A stretch of DNA of 64,000 bases, taken from positions 1 through 64,000 of the forward strand of contig CAJTUE010000005.1 of the NCBI GenBank assembly GCA_910579775.1, in the 5' to 3' direction. The notes under the pieces are model-generated. The model saw only the letters and a list, made by a program, of their open reading frames with translations, was not told where the DNA came from and did not search any database. Positions within the stretch are counted from its first letter, which is position 1; every line of letters begins with the position of its first letter. The stretch is from an uncultured Oscillospiraceae bacterium (GTDB lineage: Bacteria > Bacillota > Clostridia > Oscillospirales > Oscillospiraceae). Positions 55,425 to 64,000 of the stretch are shown here, piece by piece. The position numbers and the translations under genes are program-made.

Positions 55425-55453
55425 TTGTATTCTTTTATTAGATGTGTTATAAT
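55425..55453 (+). promoter_or_regulatory. Promoter of the ABC-F gene
   Basis: TTGTAT (55425-55430), 17-base spacer, TATAAT (55448-55453), about 40 bases before the start. Confidence 0.7.
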
Positions 55454-55495
55454 TATCCTATTGTGGATATCTATGTAGTCAAGGAGAAAAACACT

Positions 55496-57103
55496 ATGCT
55501 TACTGTATCCGAGCTGTCCCTGCAATACGGCGGAACGTACCTCTTCAAGGACGTGAACCTCCAGTTTACCCAAGGCAACTGCTACGGGGTCATCGGCGCC
55601 AACGGCGCGGGGAAGTCCACCTTCCTGAAGATCATCTCCGGCCAACTGGAGGCCACCTCCGGCGAGGTGTCCCAGGCCCCTAACACCCGCATGTCCATCC
55701 TCAAGCAGGACCAGAATATGTACGACGCCTTCACCGTTATGGACACGGTCATCATGGGCAACCAGCGGCTCTACGACATCGGCAAGGAGAAGGACGCCAT
55801 TTACGCCAAGGAGGAAATGACCGACGAAGACGGGATGCGCGCCTGCGAGCTGGAATCGGAATACGCCGAGCTGGGCGGCTGGGAGGCGGAGGCGGACGCC
55901 AGCCGTATTTTGCAGGGGCTGGGGGTGGCCACCAACTGGCACGACCAGCTCATGTCCTCCCTGGACCCCCGGCTAAAGGTGAAGGTCCTGCTGGCTCAGG
56001 CGCTGTTCGGCCAGCCCGACCTGTTGCTGCTGGACGAGCCCACCAACAACCTGGACATCAACGCCATCAACTGGCTGGAGGACTTTTTGCTGGACTATCC
56101 CGGCACGGTGATCGTGGTTTCCCATGACCGGCACTTTTTGAACACCGTATGTACCCACATCGTGGACATCGACTACGGCAAGATCAAGATGTACGTAGGT
56201 AACTACGACTTCTGGTACGACTCCTCCCAGCTCATGCAGAGCCTGATGAAGGCGCAGAACAAGAAGAACGAGGAAAAGGCCCAGGAGCTGAAGGACTTTA
56301 TCTCCCGCTTCTCTGCCAACAAGTCCAAGGCCAAGCAGGCCACCGCCCGCAGAAAGCTCTTGGAAAAGCTGACCCTGGAGGAGATGCCCGCCTCCTCCCG
56401 CCGCTATCCCTGGGTCGGCTTCTCCCCAGACCGGGAGGTGGGCAAGGACATTCTCTTTGTCACCGACGTGAGCAAGACCATTGACGGGGTGAAGGTGCTG
56501 GACAAGGTGACCTTCACCGTGGGCAAGGGGGACAAGATCGCCTTTGTGGGTGACAACGAAAACGCCCAGACTGCCCTATTTAAGATCCTGGTGGGTGAGC
56601 TGGAGCCCGACGAGGGTAGCGTGAAGTGGGGCCAGACGGCTACCTTCTCTTACTTCCCCAAGGACAACACCCCCTTCTTCCAGGACTGCGACGACACCAT
56701 CCTGGACTGGCTGCGCCAGTATTCCGAGGACAAGCACGAGAGCTATCTGCGGGGCTTTTTGGGCCGGATGCTCTTCTCCGGGGATGATATTTTTAAGGCC
56801 GTGAAGGTGCTCTCCGGCGGCGAAAAGGTGCGGTGCATGCTCTCCCGGATGATGCTCTCCGGAGCCAACGTCCTGCTGTTGGACCAGCCCACCAACCACC
56901 TGGACCTGGAGTCCATCGCCGCGGTGAACAACGGCCTCAACGCCGTGCCCTGCAATGTGCTTTTGGCCACCCACGACCACCAGATGGTGTCCACCGTGGC
57001 CAACCGTATTTTTGACTTTACCGCCGACGGCCAGCTTATCGACAAGCGCATGGAGTATGACGATTATCTGGCCTGGCAGGAGGCGCAGGCCACCCAGGCG
57101 TGA
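55496..57103 (+). CDS. ABC-F ATPase (YbiT-like) with altered second nucleotide site
   Basis: This is a soluble two-domain ABC-F protein that acts on the ribosome; it has no membrane segments. ATG 55496 (AAGGAG upstream) gives 535 residues. NBD1 has Walker A 'GANGAGKST' (34-42) and Walker B 'LLLLDEPTNNLD' with Glu181. Its signature is degenerate, as in YbiT. The linker (about 245-300) contains the arm. NBD2 has a degenerate Walker A 'GDNENAQT' (352-359), signature LSGGE (439-443), and Walker B 'LLLDQPTNHLD', where Gln464 replaces the catalytic Glu. The YbiT-like resemblance spans the full length. An antibiotic-resistance role is not indicated. Confidence 0.92.
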   Translation: MLTVSELSLQYGGTYLFKDVNLQFTQGNCYGVIGANGAGKSTFLKIISGQLEATSGEVSQAPNTRMSILKQDQNMYDAFTVMDTVIMGNQRLYDIGKEKDAIYAKEEMTDEDGMRACELESEYAELGGWEAEADASRILQGLGVATNWHDQLMSSLDPRLKVKVLLAQALFGQPDLLLLDEPTNNLDINAINWLEDFLLDYPGTVIVVSHDRHFLNTVCTHIVDIDYGKIKMYVGNYDFWYDSSQLMQSLMKAQNKKNEEKAQELKDFISRFSANKSKAKQATARRKLLEKLTLEEMPASSRRYPWVGFSPDREVGKDILFVTDVSKTIDGVKVLDKVTFTVGKGDKIAFVGDNENAQTALFKILVGELEPDEGSVKWGQTATFSYFPKDNTPFFQDCDDTILDWLRQYSEDKHESYLRGFLGRMLFSGDDIFKAVKVLSGGEKVRCMLSRMMLSGANVLLLDQPTNHLDLESIAAVNNGLNAVPCNVLLATHDHQMVSTVANRIFDFTADGQLIDKRMEYDDYLAWQEAQATQA

Positions 57104-57153
57104 CCGGCGGACATCGGGGCGGGAGCGCCCCGGCGGAAAGGGATGTGACCGAC

Positions 57154-58056
57154 TTGAAGCGAAAGTTAGGCTTTGCCCTGGTGCTGTCTACCTTGGCGCT
57201 GGGGGTGGCGGGGCTGTTTCTCCGCCGGTGGCAGCTGGCCACTGCCGTTGAACCGAACACCGGGCTTTTGACCCCCGGTCAACCCGCCACCGCCGCGTTG
57301 ATCGCGGTGTGCGTACTGGCGGCGGCGGTGCTGGGGGCGCTGGCCTGGGCCCTGCTGCGGGGGGAGGCCCCAAAGGGCTATCTGGCCAACCTGGCCGCGC
57401 CCAACCTGGCGGTGGGCGTCCTTACGCTGTTGGCGGGAGCGTTGCTGTTTGGCGCCGGCGTTTTGGGGATACGGGACTACCTGCTCCACCTGAATGAACG
57501 GGTGGTCCGCCTGGTCCTGGCCATCTGCCTGGTGCCCACAGGGGTGTGCGTGGGGCTGATCGGTCTGCTGGGCCAGCAGCGCGCGGAGGCCAGGGGGCGC
57601 TTTCACGGCGCGCTGGCCGTGCCGGGCTACTGTGCGTGTATGTGGCTGGTGTCCTCCTTTCAGGGGCACACCGCCAACCCCAACGTGATGGAATACGCCT
57701 TCTTGCTGGTGGGCGTCTCCTGCGTCATCATCGCCTGCTACGCGGCGGCCTCCTTTTCCTTTGAAAAGCCCCGGCCCATCCTGTGCGGCTTCTTTGCCGC
57801 CATGGGGGTGGTGCTGATGATGGTGGCGGCGGCCGACCGGCCCCGGGGAATGGACCTGCTGACCCTCCTGGGCTTTGAGGGATACCTGCTGGCCCAGCTG
57901 CTCTGCCTGGTGGCCTGCCGCGTCGCCCCGCCCCAGCTGGAGAAATGGACCCCGCCGCCCGCCAAAAAAGAGGCGGACGGGAAAACGAAAGACGCGGAGG
58001 CGTCCGAGGAAGCGCCGGAGCGGCAAGACCAACCGAGAGGTGAGGAAGATGAGTAA
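57154..58056 (+). CDS. Polytopic membrane protein of unknown function
   Basis: The product has about 300 residues with seven or eight predicted membrane helices and a hydrophilic, Lys/Glu-rich C-terminus ('KKEADGKTKDAEASEEAPERQ'). The start is uncertain: TTG 57154 (11 bases after AAAGGG) or GTG 57145. It overlaps the metG start by 8 bases, so the two are translationally linked. No family was recognised. Confidence 0.65.
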   Translation: MKRKLGFALVLSTLALGVAGLFLRRWQLATAVEPNTGLLTPGQPATAALIAVCVLAAAVLGALAWALLRGEAPKGYLANLAAPNLAVGVLTLLAGALLFGAGVLGIRDYLLHLNERVVRLVLAICLVPTGVCVGLIGLLGQQRAEARGRFHGALAVPGYCACMWLVSSFQGHTANPNVMEYAFLLVGVSCVIIACYAAASFSFEKPRPILCGFFAAMGVVLMMVAAADRPRGMDLLTLLGFEGYLLAQLLCLVACRVAPPQLEKWTPPPAKKEADGKTKDAEASEEAPERQDQPRGEEDE

Positions 58057-60115
58057 AAAGCCCTACTATATCACGACCCCGATCTATTATCCCTCCGCCA
58101 AGCTCCACATCGGCCACGCCTACTGCACCGTGGCCACCGATGTGCTGGCCCGGTATAAGCGGCTCCAGGGCTATGAGGTCATGTTCCTCACCGGCACCGA
58201 CGAGCACGGCCAGAAGATCGAGAAAAAGGCCCAGGAGGCGGGGATGACCCCCCAGGAGTTTGTGGACTCCATTGTGGAGGCTCCTGGCGGGGTGAAGGAC
58301 CTGTGGAAGCTGATGAACATCTCTAACACACGCTTCATCCGCACCACCGACGACTACCACGTCAAGTCCATCCAAAAGATCTTCCGCAAGATGTACGACA
58401 ACGGCGACATCTACAAGGGCGCCTACAAGGGTAAGTACTGCACCGACTGCGAGGCGTTTTGGACCGAGACCCAGCTCAAGGACGGAAAGTGCCCCGACTG
58501 CGGCCGGGAGGTCCACGACGCGGAGGAGGAGGCCTACTTCTTCCGGCTGTCGAAATATGCCGACAGGATCCGGGAGCTGCTGACCACCACCGATTTCCTG
58601 GAGCCCAAGAGCCGGGTCAACGAGATGGTGAAAAACTTTATTGACCCCGGCCTGGAAGACCTGTGCGTCTCCCGCACCTCCTTTACCTGGGGAGTCCCGG
58701 TGGACTTTGACCCCAAGCACGTGACCTATGTGTGGCTGGACGCTCTCTTCAACTACGTCACCGCCCTGGGCTACCAAAACGACAAGTATGACGACTTTGA
58801 CGCCTTCTGGCCGGGGGTCAACATTGTGGGCAAGGAGATCGTTCGCTTCCACTCCATCATCTGGCCCGCCTTTTGTATGTCGGTGGGTATTCCCATCCCC
58901 CAAAAGGTGTTCGGTCACGGCTGGCTCCTGTTGGACGGGGGCAAGATGTCCAAGTCCAAGGGCAATGTGGTGGACCCCTACCTTTTGAGCGAAAAGTTCG
59001 GGGTGGACGCCCTGCGATTCTTCCTCCTGCGCTCCTTCCCCTTTGGAAGCGACGGAAATTTCTCCAACGAGCTGCTGATCCAGACCATCAACGTGGACCT
59101 GGCCAACGACCTGGGCAACCTGGTGAGCCGCACCACCGCCATGGCGGAGAAGTACTTCGGCGCAGCCCTGCCCGCCGGATGCGGGCCAACGGCGGAGGAG
59201 AAGGAATTCAGCCGCCTGACGGCGGAGAAGCCCGACTGCGACGTGGGCTTTTCCGTTCGGGGCGACGCGGGCGACCCCCGGGTGGACGCCGCACGCTGCG
59301 ACATGGAGCTGGTCTCCATGGCCGCCAACCTGCGCAAAAAGTACGAGACCGACATGGAGCACTTTGCCCCCCACAAGGCCCTGGAGGAAGTGTTCGCGGT
59401 GATCCAGCGGGCCAACAAGTATATCGACGAAAACGCCCCCTGGACCCTGGCCAAGGACATGGACGCCAACGGTCCCCGTCTGGCTCATGTGCTTTATAAC
59501 CTTTTGGAGGCCACCCGCATCTGCGGCGTTTTGCTCACCCCCTTCATGCCCGAGACCATGGAGAAGCTTTTTGCCCAGATCGGCGCGGGGGCGGAGCTTC
59601 AGATCTGGGAGGCCGCCGGGCATTGGGGCGCGCTGCCTGAGACGGTGGCAGTCCACCGGGGTGACGCCCTCTTTCCCAGGGTGGACGCCGACGCGGCCAT
59701 TGCCGAGCTGGAGGAGGCCGCCAAGGCGGCCAAAGCGGGAAGCGGTCCTGTGGTCGAGACCGAGCCCCAGGCCGAGGAAAGCGTGGATTTTGACACCTTC
59801 TGCAAATCGGACTTCCGAGCGGTAAAGGTGCTTTCCTGCGAGCGAGTAAAAAAGAGCGAGAAGCTTTTGAAATTTACTCTGGACGACGGCACGGGAACGC
59901 CCCGGCAGATCCTCTCCGGCATCGCCAAGTGGTACGCCCCCGAGGACCTGGCAGGCAAGACGCTGGTGGCCATCGTCAACCTGCCCCCTCGCAAGATGAT
60001 GGGCCAGGAGAGCCAGGGGATGCTCATCTCCGCCGTCCACACCGTGGATGGGGAGGAAATGTTGAATTTGCTGATGGTAGACGACAAGATCCCGGCAGGC
60101 GCCAAGCTTTGCTGA
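58049..60115 (+). CDS. metG: Methionyl-tRNA synthetase
   Basis: This class I synthetase has 688 residues. ATG 58049 has GAGGAAG upstream. The HIGH box is at 20-23, the zinc knuckle at C131, C134, C148 and C151, 'KMSKS' at 299-303, and the C-terminal tRNA-binding (EMAP-like) domain ('FCKSDFRAVKVLSCERVKKSEKLLKF') closes the protein. An extra segment of about 35-40 residues (about 376-413, 'TAEEKEFSRLTAEKPDCDVGF') interrupts the start of the anticodon-binding domain. Confidence 0.95.
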   Translation: MSKKPYYITTPIYYPSAKLHIGHAYCTVATDVLARYKRLQGYEVMFLTGTDEHGQKIEKKAQEAGMTPQEFVDSIVEAPGGVKDLWKLMNISNTRFIRTTDDYHVKSIQKIFRKMYDNGDIYKGAYKGKYCTDCEAFWTETQLKDGKCPDCGREVHDAEEEAYFFRLSKYADRIRELLTTTDFLEPKSRVNEMVKNFIDPGLEDLCVSRTSFTWGVPVDFDPKHVTYVWLDALFNYVTALGYQNDKYDDFDAFWPGVNIVGKEIVRFHSIIWPAFCMSVGIPIPQKVFGHGWLLLDGGKMSKSKGNVVDPYLLSEKFGVDALRFFLLRSFPFGSDGNFSNELLIQTINVDLANDLGNLVSRTTAMAEKYFGAALPAGCGPTAEEKEFSRLTAEKPDCDVGFSVRGDAGDPRVDAARCDMELVSMAANLRKKYETDMEHFAPHKALEEVFAVIQRANKYIDENAPWTLAKDMDANGPRLAHVLYNLLEATRICGVLLTPFMPETMEKLFAQIGAGAELQIWEAAGHWGALPETVAVHRGDALFPRVDADAAIAELEEAAKAAKAGSGPVVETEPQAEESVDFDTFCKSDFRAVKVLSCERVKKSEKLLKFTLDDGTGTPRQILSGIAKWYAPEDLAGKTLVAIVNLPPRKMMGQESQGMLISAVHTVDGEEMLNLLMVDDKIPAGAKLC

Positions 60116-60132
60116 GAAAAGGGTGAAAGAAA

Positions 60133-62670
60133 ATGGCACACAAGGACAAGAACCCCGATATCTCCTATGAAAATCAGGTCATCCAGCCGGTGGACCTGAA
60201 GGAGGAAATGGAGAGCAGCTATATCGACTACGCCATGAGCGTGATCGTGGGCCGCGCCCTGCCCGACGTGCGCGACGGCCTTAAACCGGTCCACCGCCGC
60301 ATCCTCTACGCCATGTACGAGGACGGCCTGACCTCCGACAAGCCCTTTAAAAAATCGGCCACCGCCGTGGGTAACGTGCTGGGCCGGTACCACCCCCACG
60401 GGGACGCATCGGTCTACGACGCCATGGTCCGCCTGGCCCAGGACTTCTCCCTGCGCTATCCGCTCATCGACGGCCACGGCAACTTTGGCAGCGTGGACGG
60501 CGACCCCCCGGCCGCCTACCGTTACACCGAGGCCCGCATGGCCAAGATGGCCAACGAGATGATGCGGGACATTGACAAGGAGACGGTGGACTGGGACCCC
60601 AACTTTGACGAGTCCCGCAAGGAGCCCCGGGTCATTCCTTCCCGCTTCCCCAACCTGCTGGTGAACGGCTCCAGCGGTATCGCCGTGGGCATGACCACCA
60701 ACATTCCGCCCCACAACCTCACCGAGGTCATCAACGGCTGCCTGTGCGTTCTGGACGACCCGGAGGCCACCCTGGACGACATTATGGAGCACATCAAGGG
60801 GCCTGACTTCCCCACCCGCGGCATCATCCTGGGCCGTAGCGGCATCCGCGCCGCCTATGCCACCGGTCGGGGGCACATCCAGATCCGTGCCCGGGCAGAG
60901 TTTGAGGAGTTTGGCCAGGGCCGCACCCGCATCATCGTCACCGAGCTTCCCTATCAGGTGAACAAGTCGGTGCTGGTGAAGAACATTGCCGAACAGGTCC
61001 ACGACAAGCGGCTGGAGGGCATCTCCGGCCTGCGGGACGAGACCGACCGGGACGGCATGCGCATCGTCATCGAACTAAAAAAGGACGCCAACCCCCAGGT
61101 GGTTTTGAACCGCCTGTTTGCCCAGACCGCTATGCAGTCCACCTTCGCCATCGTCATGCTGGCCCTGGTGGACAACCAGAAGCAGCCCCGCATTTTGACC
61201 CTGCGGCAGATCCTGGACGAGTATCTGACGTATCAGGAAGAGATCATTCGCCGCAGGACCATCTATGACCGCCGCAAGGCGCAGGAGCGGGCCCACATCT
61301 TGGAGGGCCTGCTCATCGCCCAGGACAACATTGACGAGGTCATTAAGATCATCCGCTCCTCCTACGACAACGCCAAGGAAAACCTTATGGAGAGGTTCTC
61401 TCTGGACGACGTGCAGGCCCAGGCCATCTGCGACATGCGCCTCATCGCCCTCCAGGGCCTCAACCGGGAGAAGCTGGAGGCGGAGTATAAGGAGCTGGAG
61501 GAGAAGATCGCCTATTACACCAAGCTTTTGGAGAGCAAGGAAATGCTCAAGGGCGTGCTCAAGGACGAGCTGACCGAGATCCGGGACAAGTACGGCGACG
61601 ACCGCCGCACCGAGATTGGCTTTGCCGAGAACGACATCGACATCGAGGACCTTATCGAAGAGGAAGAATGCGTATTCACCCTCACCAACGCCGGGTACTT
61701 AAAGCGCACTCCCGTCAGTGAGTACACCGCCCAGTCCAAGGGCGGCATGGGCAAGAAGGGCATCACCACCCGGGAGGAGGACTACGTGGTGGACCTCTTT
61801 ACCGCCTCCACCCACGACTACATGTTCTTCTTCACAGATACCGGCAAGGTCTACCGCAAGAAGGGCTATCAGATCCCCGAGAGCGGCAAGACTGCCAAGG
61901 GCACCAACATCGTCAACATCCTCCAGGTGGAGCAGGGGGAGCGCATCCACACCATGATCCACACCCCCGACATCGACGACCCGGAGGGCCGCTTCCTCTT
62001 CATGGTCACCCGCAACGGCACGGTGAAGCGCCTGCCTGTGGTGGCGCTGAAGAACATCCGCAACAACGGCATCCGCGCCCTGCGCATTGCCGAGGACGAC
62101 GAGCTTATCGCCGTGCTGGAGACGGACGGGAAGCAGAAGATCTTTATCGCCACCCATAACGGTGCGGCGGTCTGCTTCCCCGAGACCGACGTGCGCGCCA
62201 TGGGCCGGGACGCCACCGGCGTCCGGGGCATCAAGCTCCGGGAGGGGGATTATGTCATCGGCGCCGCCAAGGGTGAGCCGGGCAAGACCGTCCTCTCCAT
62301 CACCGAAAAGGGCTACGGCAAGCGTACCGACATCGACGAATACCGCACCACCGGCCGCGGCGGCAAGGGCGTGCGCAACTACGCCGTCACCGAAAAAACC
62401 GGAAGCGTGGTGGCGGTGCGCGCCGTGGACGGCAGCGAGGACCTCCTGATCGTCACCCAGAGCGGCATCCTTATCCGCACCCACGTGGACGCCATCCGCA
62501 TGGCGGGCCGCGCCACCCAGGGCGTCATCGTCATGCGCTTTAAGGAGGAGGGCGACCGGGTCATCTCCATCGCCCTGGCCGAGCGGGACAACGACGCAGA
62601 GGTGAGCCAGCCTGAGACCGACATGGAGCCGGTAGAGACCCCTGAGCTGCCCGACGAAGGGGAGCAATAA
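60133..62670 (+). CDS. gyrA: DNA gyrase subunit A
   Basis: This is the DNA cleavage subunit of gyrase, with 845 residues. The catalytic Tyr131 sits in 'AAYRYTEARMAKM'. The quinolone-resistance-determining region reads 'YHPHGDASVYDAMV', with Ala92 at the position of E. coli Ser83 and Asp96 at that of Asp87. The C-terminal beta-pinwheel is complete with a GyrA-box-like 'QSKGGMGKKG', and the tail is acidic. AAGGGTG precedes the ATG. It is about 12 kb from gyrB rather than adjacent. Confidence 0.98.
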   Translation: MAHKDKNPDISYENQVIQPVDLKEEMESSYIDYAMSVIVGRALPDVRDGLKPVHRRILYAMYEDGLTSDKPFKKSATAVGNVLGRYHPHGDASVYDAMVRLAQDFSLRYPLIDGHGNFGSVDGDPPAAYRYTEARMAKMANEMMRDIDKETVDWDPNFDESRKEPRVIPSRFPNLLVNGSSGIAVGMTTNIPPHNLTEVINGCLCVLDDPEATLDDIMEHIKGPDFPTRGIILGRSGIRAAYATGRGHIQIRARAEFEEFGQGRTRIIVTELPYQVNKSVLVKNIAEQVHDKRLEGISGLRDETDRDGMRIVIELKKDANPQVVLNRLFAQTAMQSTFAIVMLALVDNQKQPRILTLRQILDEYLTYQEEIIRRRTIYDRRKAQERAHILEGLLIAQDNIDEVIKIIRSSYDNAKENLMERFSLDDVQAQAICDMRLIALQGLNREKLEAEYKELEEKIAYYTKLLESKEMLKGVLKDELTEIRDKYGDDRRTEIGFAENDIDIEDLIEEEECVFTLTNAGYLKRTPVSEYTAQSKGGMGKKGITTREEDYVVDLFTASTHDYMFFFTDTGKVYRKKGYQIPESGKTAKGTNIVNILQVEQGERIHTMIHTPDIDDPEGRFLFMVTRNGTVKRLPVVALKNIRNNGIRALRIAEDDELIAVLETDGKQKIFIATHNGAAVCFPETDVRAMGRDATGVRGIKLREGDYVIGAAKGEPGKTVLSITEKGYGKRTDIDEYRTTGRGGKGVRNYAVTEKTGSVVAVRAVDGSEDLLIVTQSGILIRTHVDAIRMAGRATQGVIVMRFKEEGDRVISIALAERDNDAEVSQPETDMEPVETPELPDEGEQ

Positions 62671-62703
62671 ACCATTTGGAGAAATGAGAAGGAGAGACCT
62701 GTT

Positions 62704-63774
62704 ATGGACCGCAAGTTGAGCAAGTTGACCGCCGTGCTGCTGGCCCTGTGCCTGGGGCTTACCGCCTGTGGCAAGGCCCCGTCCGACCAGGGGAGCGTCC
62801 TGGACGGTCTGCTGAATAAGGGGGATGCCGTCGACGTAGACCCCACCACGTCTGCCGTCACCACCGAGCCCACCGACGCACCCCAGGACTGGAGCAAATA
62901 CAACACCTACATCGACCTGGCCGACGAAATGGCGGACATGGAGGAGGTGCTGGGGGCTTACTTTAACGAGGTGCTCTATCAGGAGGAATTTGAACTGGCC
63001 GAGGGTGGGGACTACGCGGCCATTAAGGACGCGGTGCAGTTTTTCACCGGGCTTTCATACACCGTGGAAAAAGCGTTGGATTACGCCGATGAGGAGCCCT
63101 TTTACCCGGAGGCGGACGAGGCGGTGCTGGCCATGGGGGACAGTCCCGCCAAGGTCATGACCGCCCTGGATCACCTGGGCAGCTACATGCGCTTTGACGA
63201 CTTTGTGGAAGACGACATGGCCCGCGCCCCCGAGCTCCATGCCGAGCTGTGGGCCGCGCTGGAGACCTATGACCCGTATTATCCCGCCTTTCTGACCGCT
63301 CTGAACGACATGGCGGAGGCCAGCCGGGAGGACGACCTGAAGGAGCTGCTGGAGGCCGGGGAGCTGATCCGCTACAACACCCGGCTGATGGTCCAGATCG
63401 CCGAGGACATTCAAGACGGCATCTGGGTGCAGCTGGAGACGGCGGCCGCCGAGGCCGACCCCGAGGCTGAGTGGGAGCTGCCCGCCATCGACCCCACCGA
63501 CCTCTCCCCTCTCTTCGCCCAGTTCCAGACCACCTATGAGGACCTCACCGCCGCCCTGGACGACGAGACCCAGCGGGAAAAGATCTCTCTGTTTACCAGG
63601 CTGTCCGGAGATGAGAGCGTGAAGCTCTACACCAGCCGGGTGAATACCCTCTATGTAAAAATGGGCGCGCTGGCGCAGGCCCTCTTGGACGGCGCCGACT
63701 ACGCCGAGGCTTACGACGAAGTGGGCGAGGCCATTACGGAGATGATCAACACATACAATAACTACAACACCTAA
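62704..63774 (+). CDS. Lipoprotein of unknown function (possibly DUF3829-like)
   Basis: This 356-residue exported lipoprotein has a signal peptide with lipobox LTAC (Cys22), a Thr/Pro/Asp-rich linker and a long acidic, largely helical domain, 'WSKYNTYIDLADEMADMEEVLGAYFNEV' onward. It faintly resembles YiiG/DUF3829 lipoproteins. AGAAGGAGAG precedes the ATG. It lies between gyrA and rnhA in the same direction. Confidence 0.7.
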   Translation: MDRKLSKLTAVLLALCLGLTACGKAPSDQGSVLDGLLNKGDAVDVDPTTSAVTTEPTDAPQDWSKYNTYIDLADEMADMEEVLGAYFNEVLYQEEFELAEGGDYAAIKDAVQFFTGLSYTVEKALDYADEEPFYPEADEAVLAMGDSPAKVMTALDHLGSYMRFDDFVEDDMARAPELHAELWAALETYDPYYPAFLTALNDMAEASREDDLKELLEAGELIRYNTRLMVQIAEDIQDGIWVQLETAAAEADPEAEWELPAIDPTDLSPLFAQFQTTYEDLTAALDDETQREKISLFTRLSGDESVKLYTSRVNTLYVKMGALAQALLDGADYAEAYDEVGEAITEMINTYNNYNT

Positions 63775-63785
63775 AAAGGGCATCC

Positions 63786-64000
63786 ATGAAAACAGTCACC
63801 ATCTACACCGACGGAGCCTGTTCCGGCAACCCCGGGCCCGGCGGCTGGGGGGCCATTCTCATGTATGGCCGCCACAAAAAGGAGCTGTCCGGGGGCGAGG
63901 TCCAGACCACCAACAACCGCATGGAGCTTTCCGGGGTCATCGCCGCTTTGGAGCAGCTGAAGGAGCCCTGCGTGGTGGAGCTTTACTCGGACAGCAAGTA
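63786..64000 (+). CDS. rnhA: Ribonuclease HI, N-terminal part (runs off the window)
   Basis: RNase HI degrades the RNA strand of RNA-DNA hybrids. The frame starts 12 bases after the lipoprotein gene with AAAAGGG upstream and begins 'MKTVTIYTDGACSGNPGPGG'. It contains catalytic Asp9, the Glu in 'TTNNRMELSGVIAAL' and the next Asp in 'VELYSDSKY', where the window ends. The remaining half is outside. Confidence 0.95.
   Translation, partial: MKTVTIYTDGACSGNPGPGGWGAILMYGRHKKELSGGEVQTTNNRMELSGVIAALEQLKEPCVVELYSDSK

Noticed and set aside
57728..60139. 803-residue minus-strand frame opposite metG
   Set aside because: The plus-strand frame is clearly MetRS; the reverse frame has no recognisable domain.

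Overview
This is a GC-rich stretch of chromosome from an endospore-forming Clostridia member. It most resembles the Oscillospiraceae (a Flavonifractor, Pseudoflavonifractor or Lawsonibacter type); this placement is inferred from gene content and protein character, not from a database search. The window carries the replication-origin gene set (dnaA, dnaN, yaaA, recF, remB, gyrB, gyrA), the chromosome-segregation set (noc, soj, spo0J with parS sites), the rpmH-rnpA-yidD-yidC-jag cluster and a gerA-type spore germination operon. No phage, insertion sequence, CRISPR array or tRNA gene was seen.

Layout. 1-355: two tandem leftward promoters and a leader that probably drive an rRNA operon just outside the left edge. 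0.36-3.4 kb (minus): gerAA-gerAC-gerAB. 3.7-4.8 kb: tadA and, divergently, mntP. 4.9-17.4 kb (minus): a YgfK-like iron-sulfur flavoprotein, a parvulin lipoprotein, a YitT protein, a GH18-like lipoprotein, then mfd, pth, prs and a glmU homologue with a degenerate N-terminal domain. 17.6-19.8 kb (plus): a murT-gatD pair whose GatD lacks the catalytic Cys and His. 19.8-25.9 kb (minus): a DUF4097/PadR pair, a thiolase and a GntR-regulated ABC transporter. From 26.0 kb almost every gene is on the plus strand: an HD-domain gene, three tandem 108-bp repeats with parS-like halves, noc, soj, spo0J, serS, mscL, rsmG, a MinD-like ATPase, mgsA, hisS, an SLH-parvulin protein, aspS, a second SLH protein, dnaA through gyrB, rpmH through jag, an Orn/Lys/Arg decarboxylase-like gene, darA-holB-ricT, an ABC-F ATPase, metG, gyrA, a lipoprotein and the start of rnhA.

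The one plus-strand exception right of 26 kb is a 41-codon membrane-peptide gene on the minus strand at 38950-39075. It has a consensus promoter overlaid by a cluster of LexA-like boxes, so it looks like an SOS-induced small membrane protein. Other points of interest are the altered catalytic residues in GatD, GlmU and the ABC-F protein, the parS-bearing repeat array, and a rearranged origin gene order (rpmH-jag lies downstream of gyrB rather than divergent from dnaA).

Starts were chosen from visible Shine-Dalgarno (SD) sequences and often differ from the longest reading frame. Promoters and hairpins were read by eye and no folding or search software was used.
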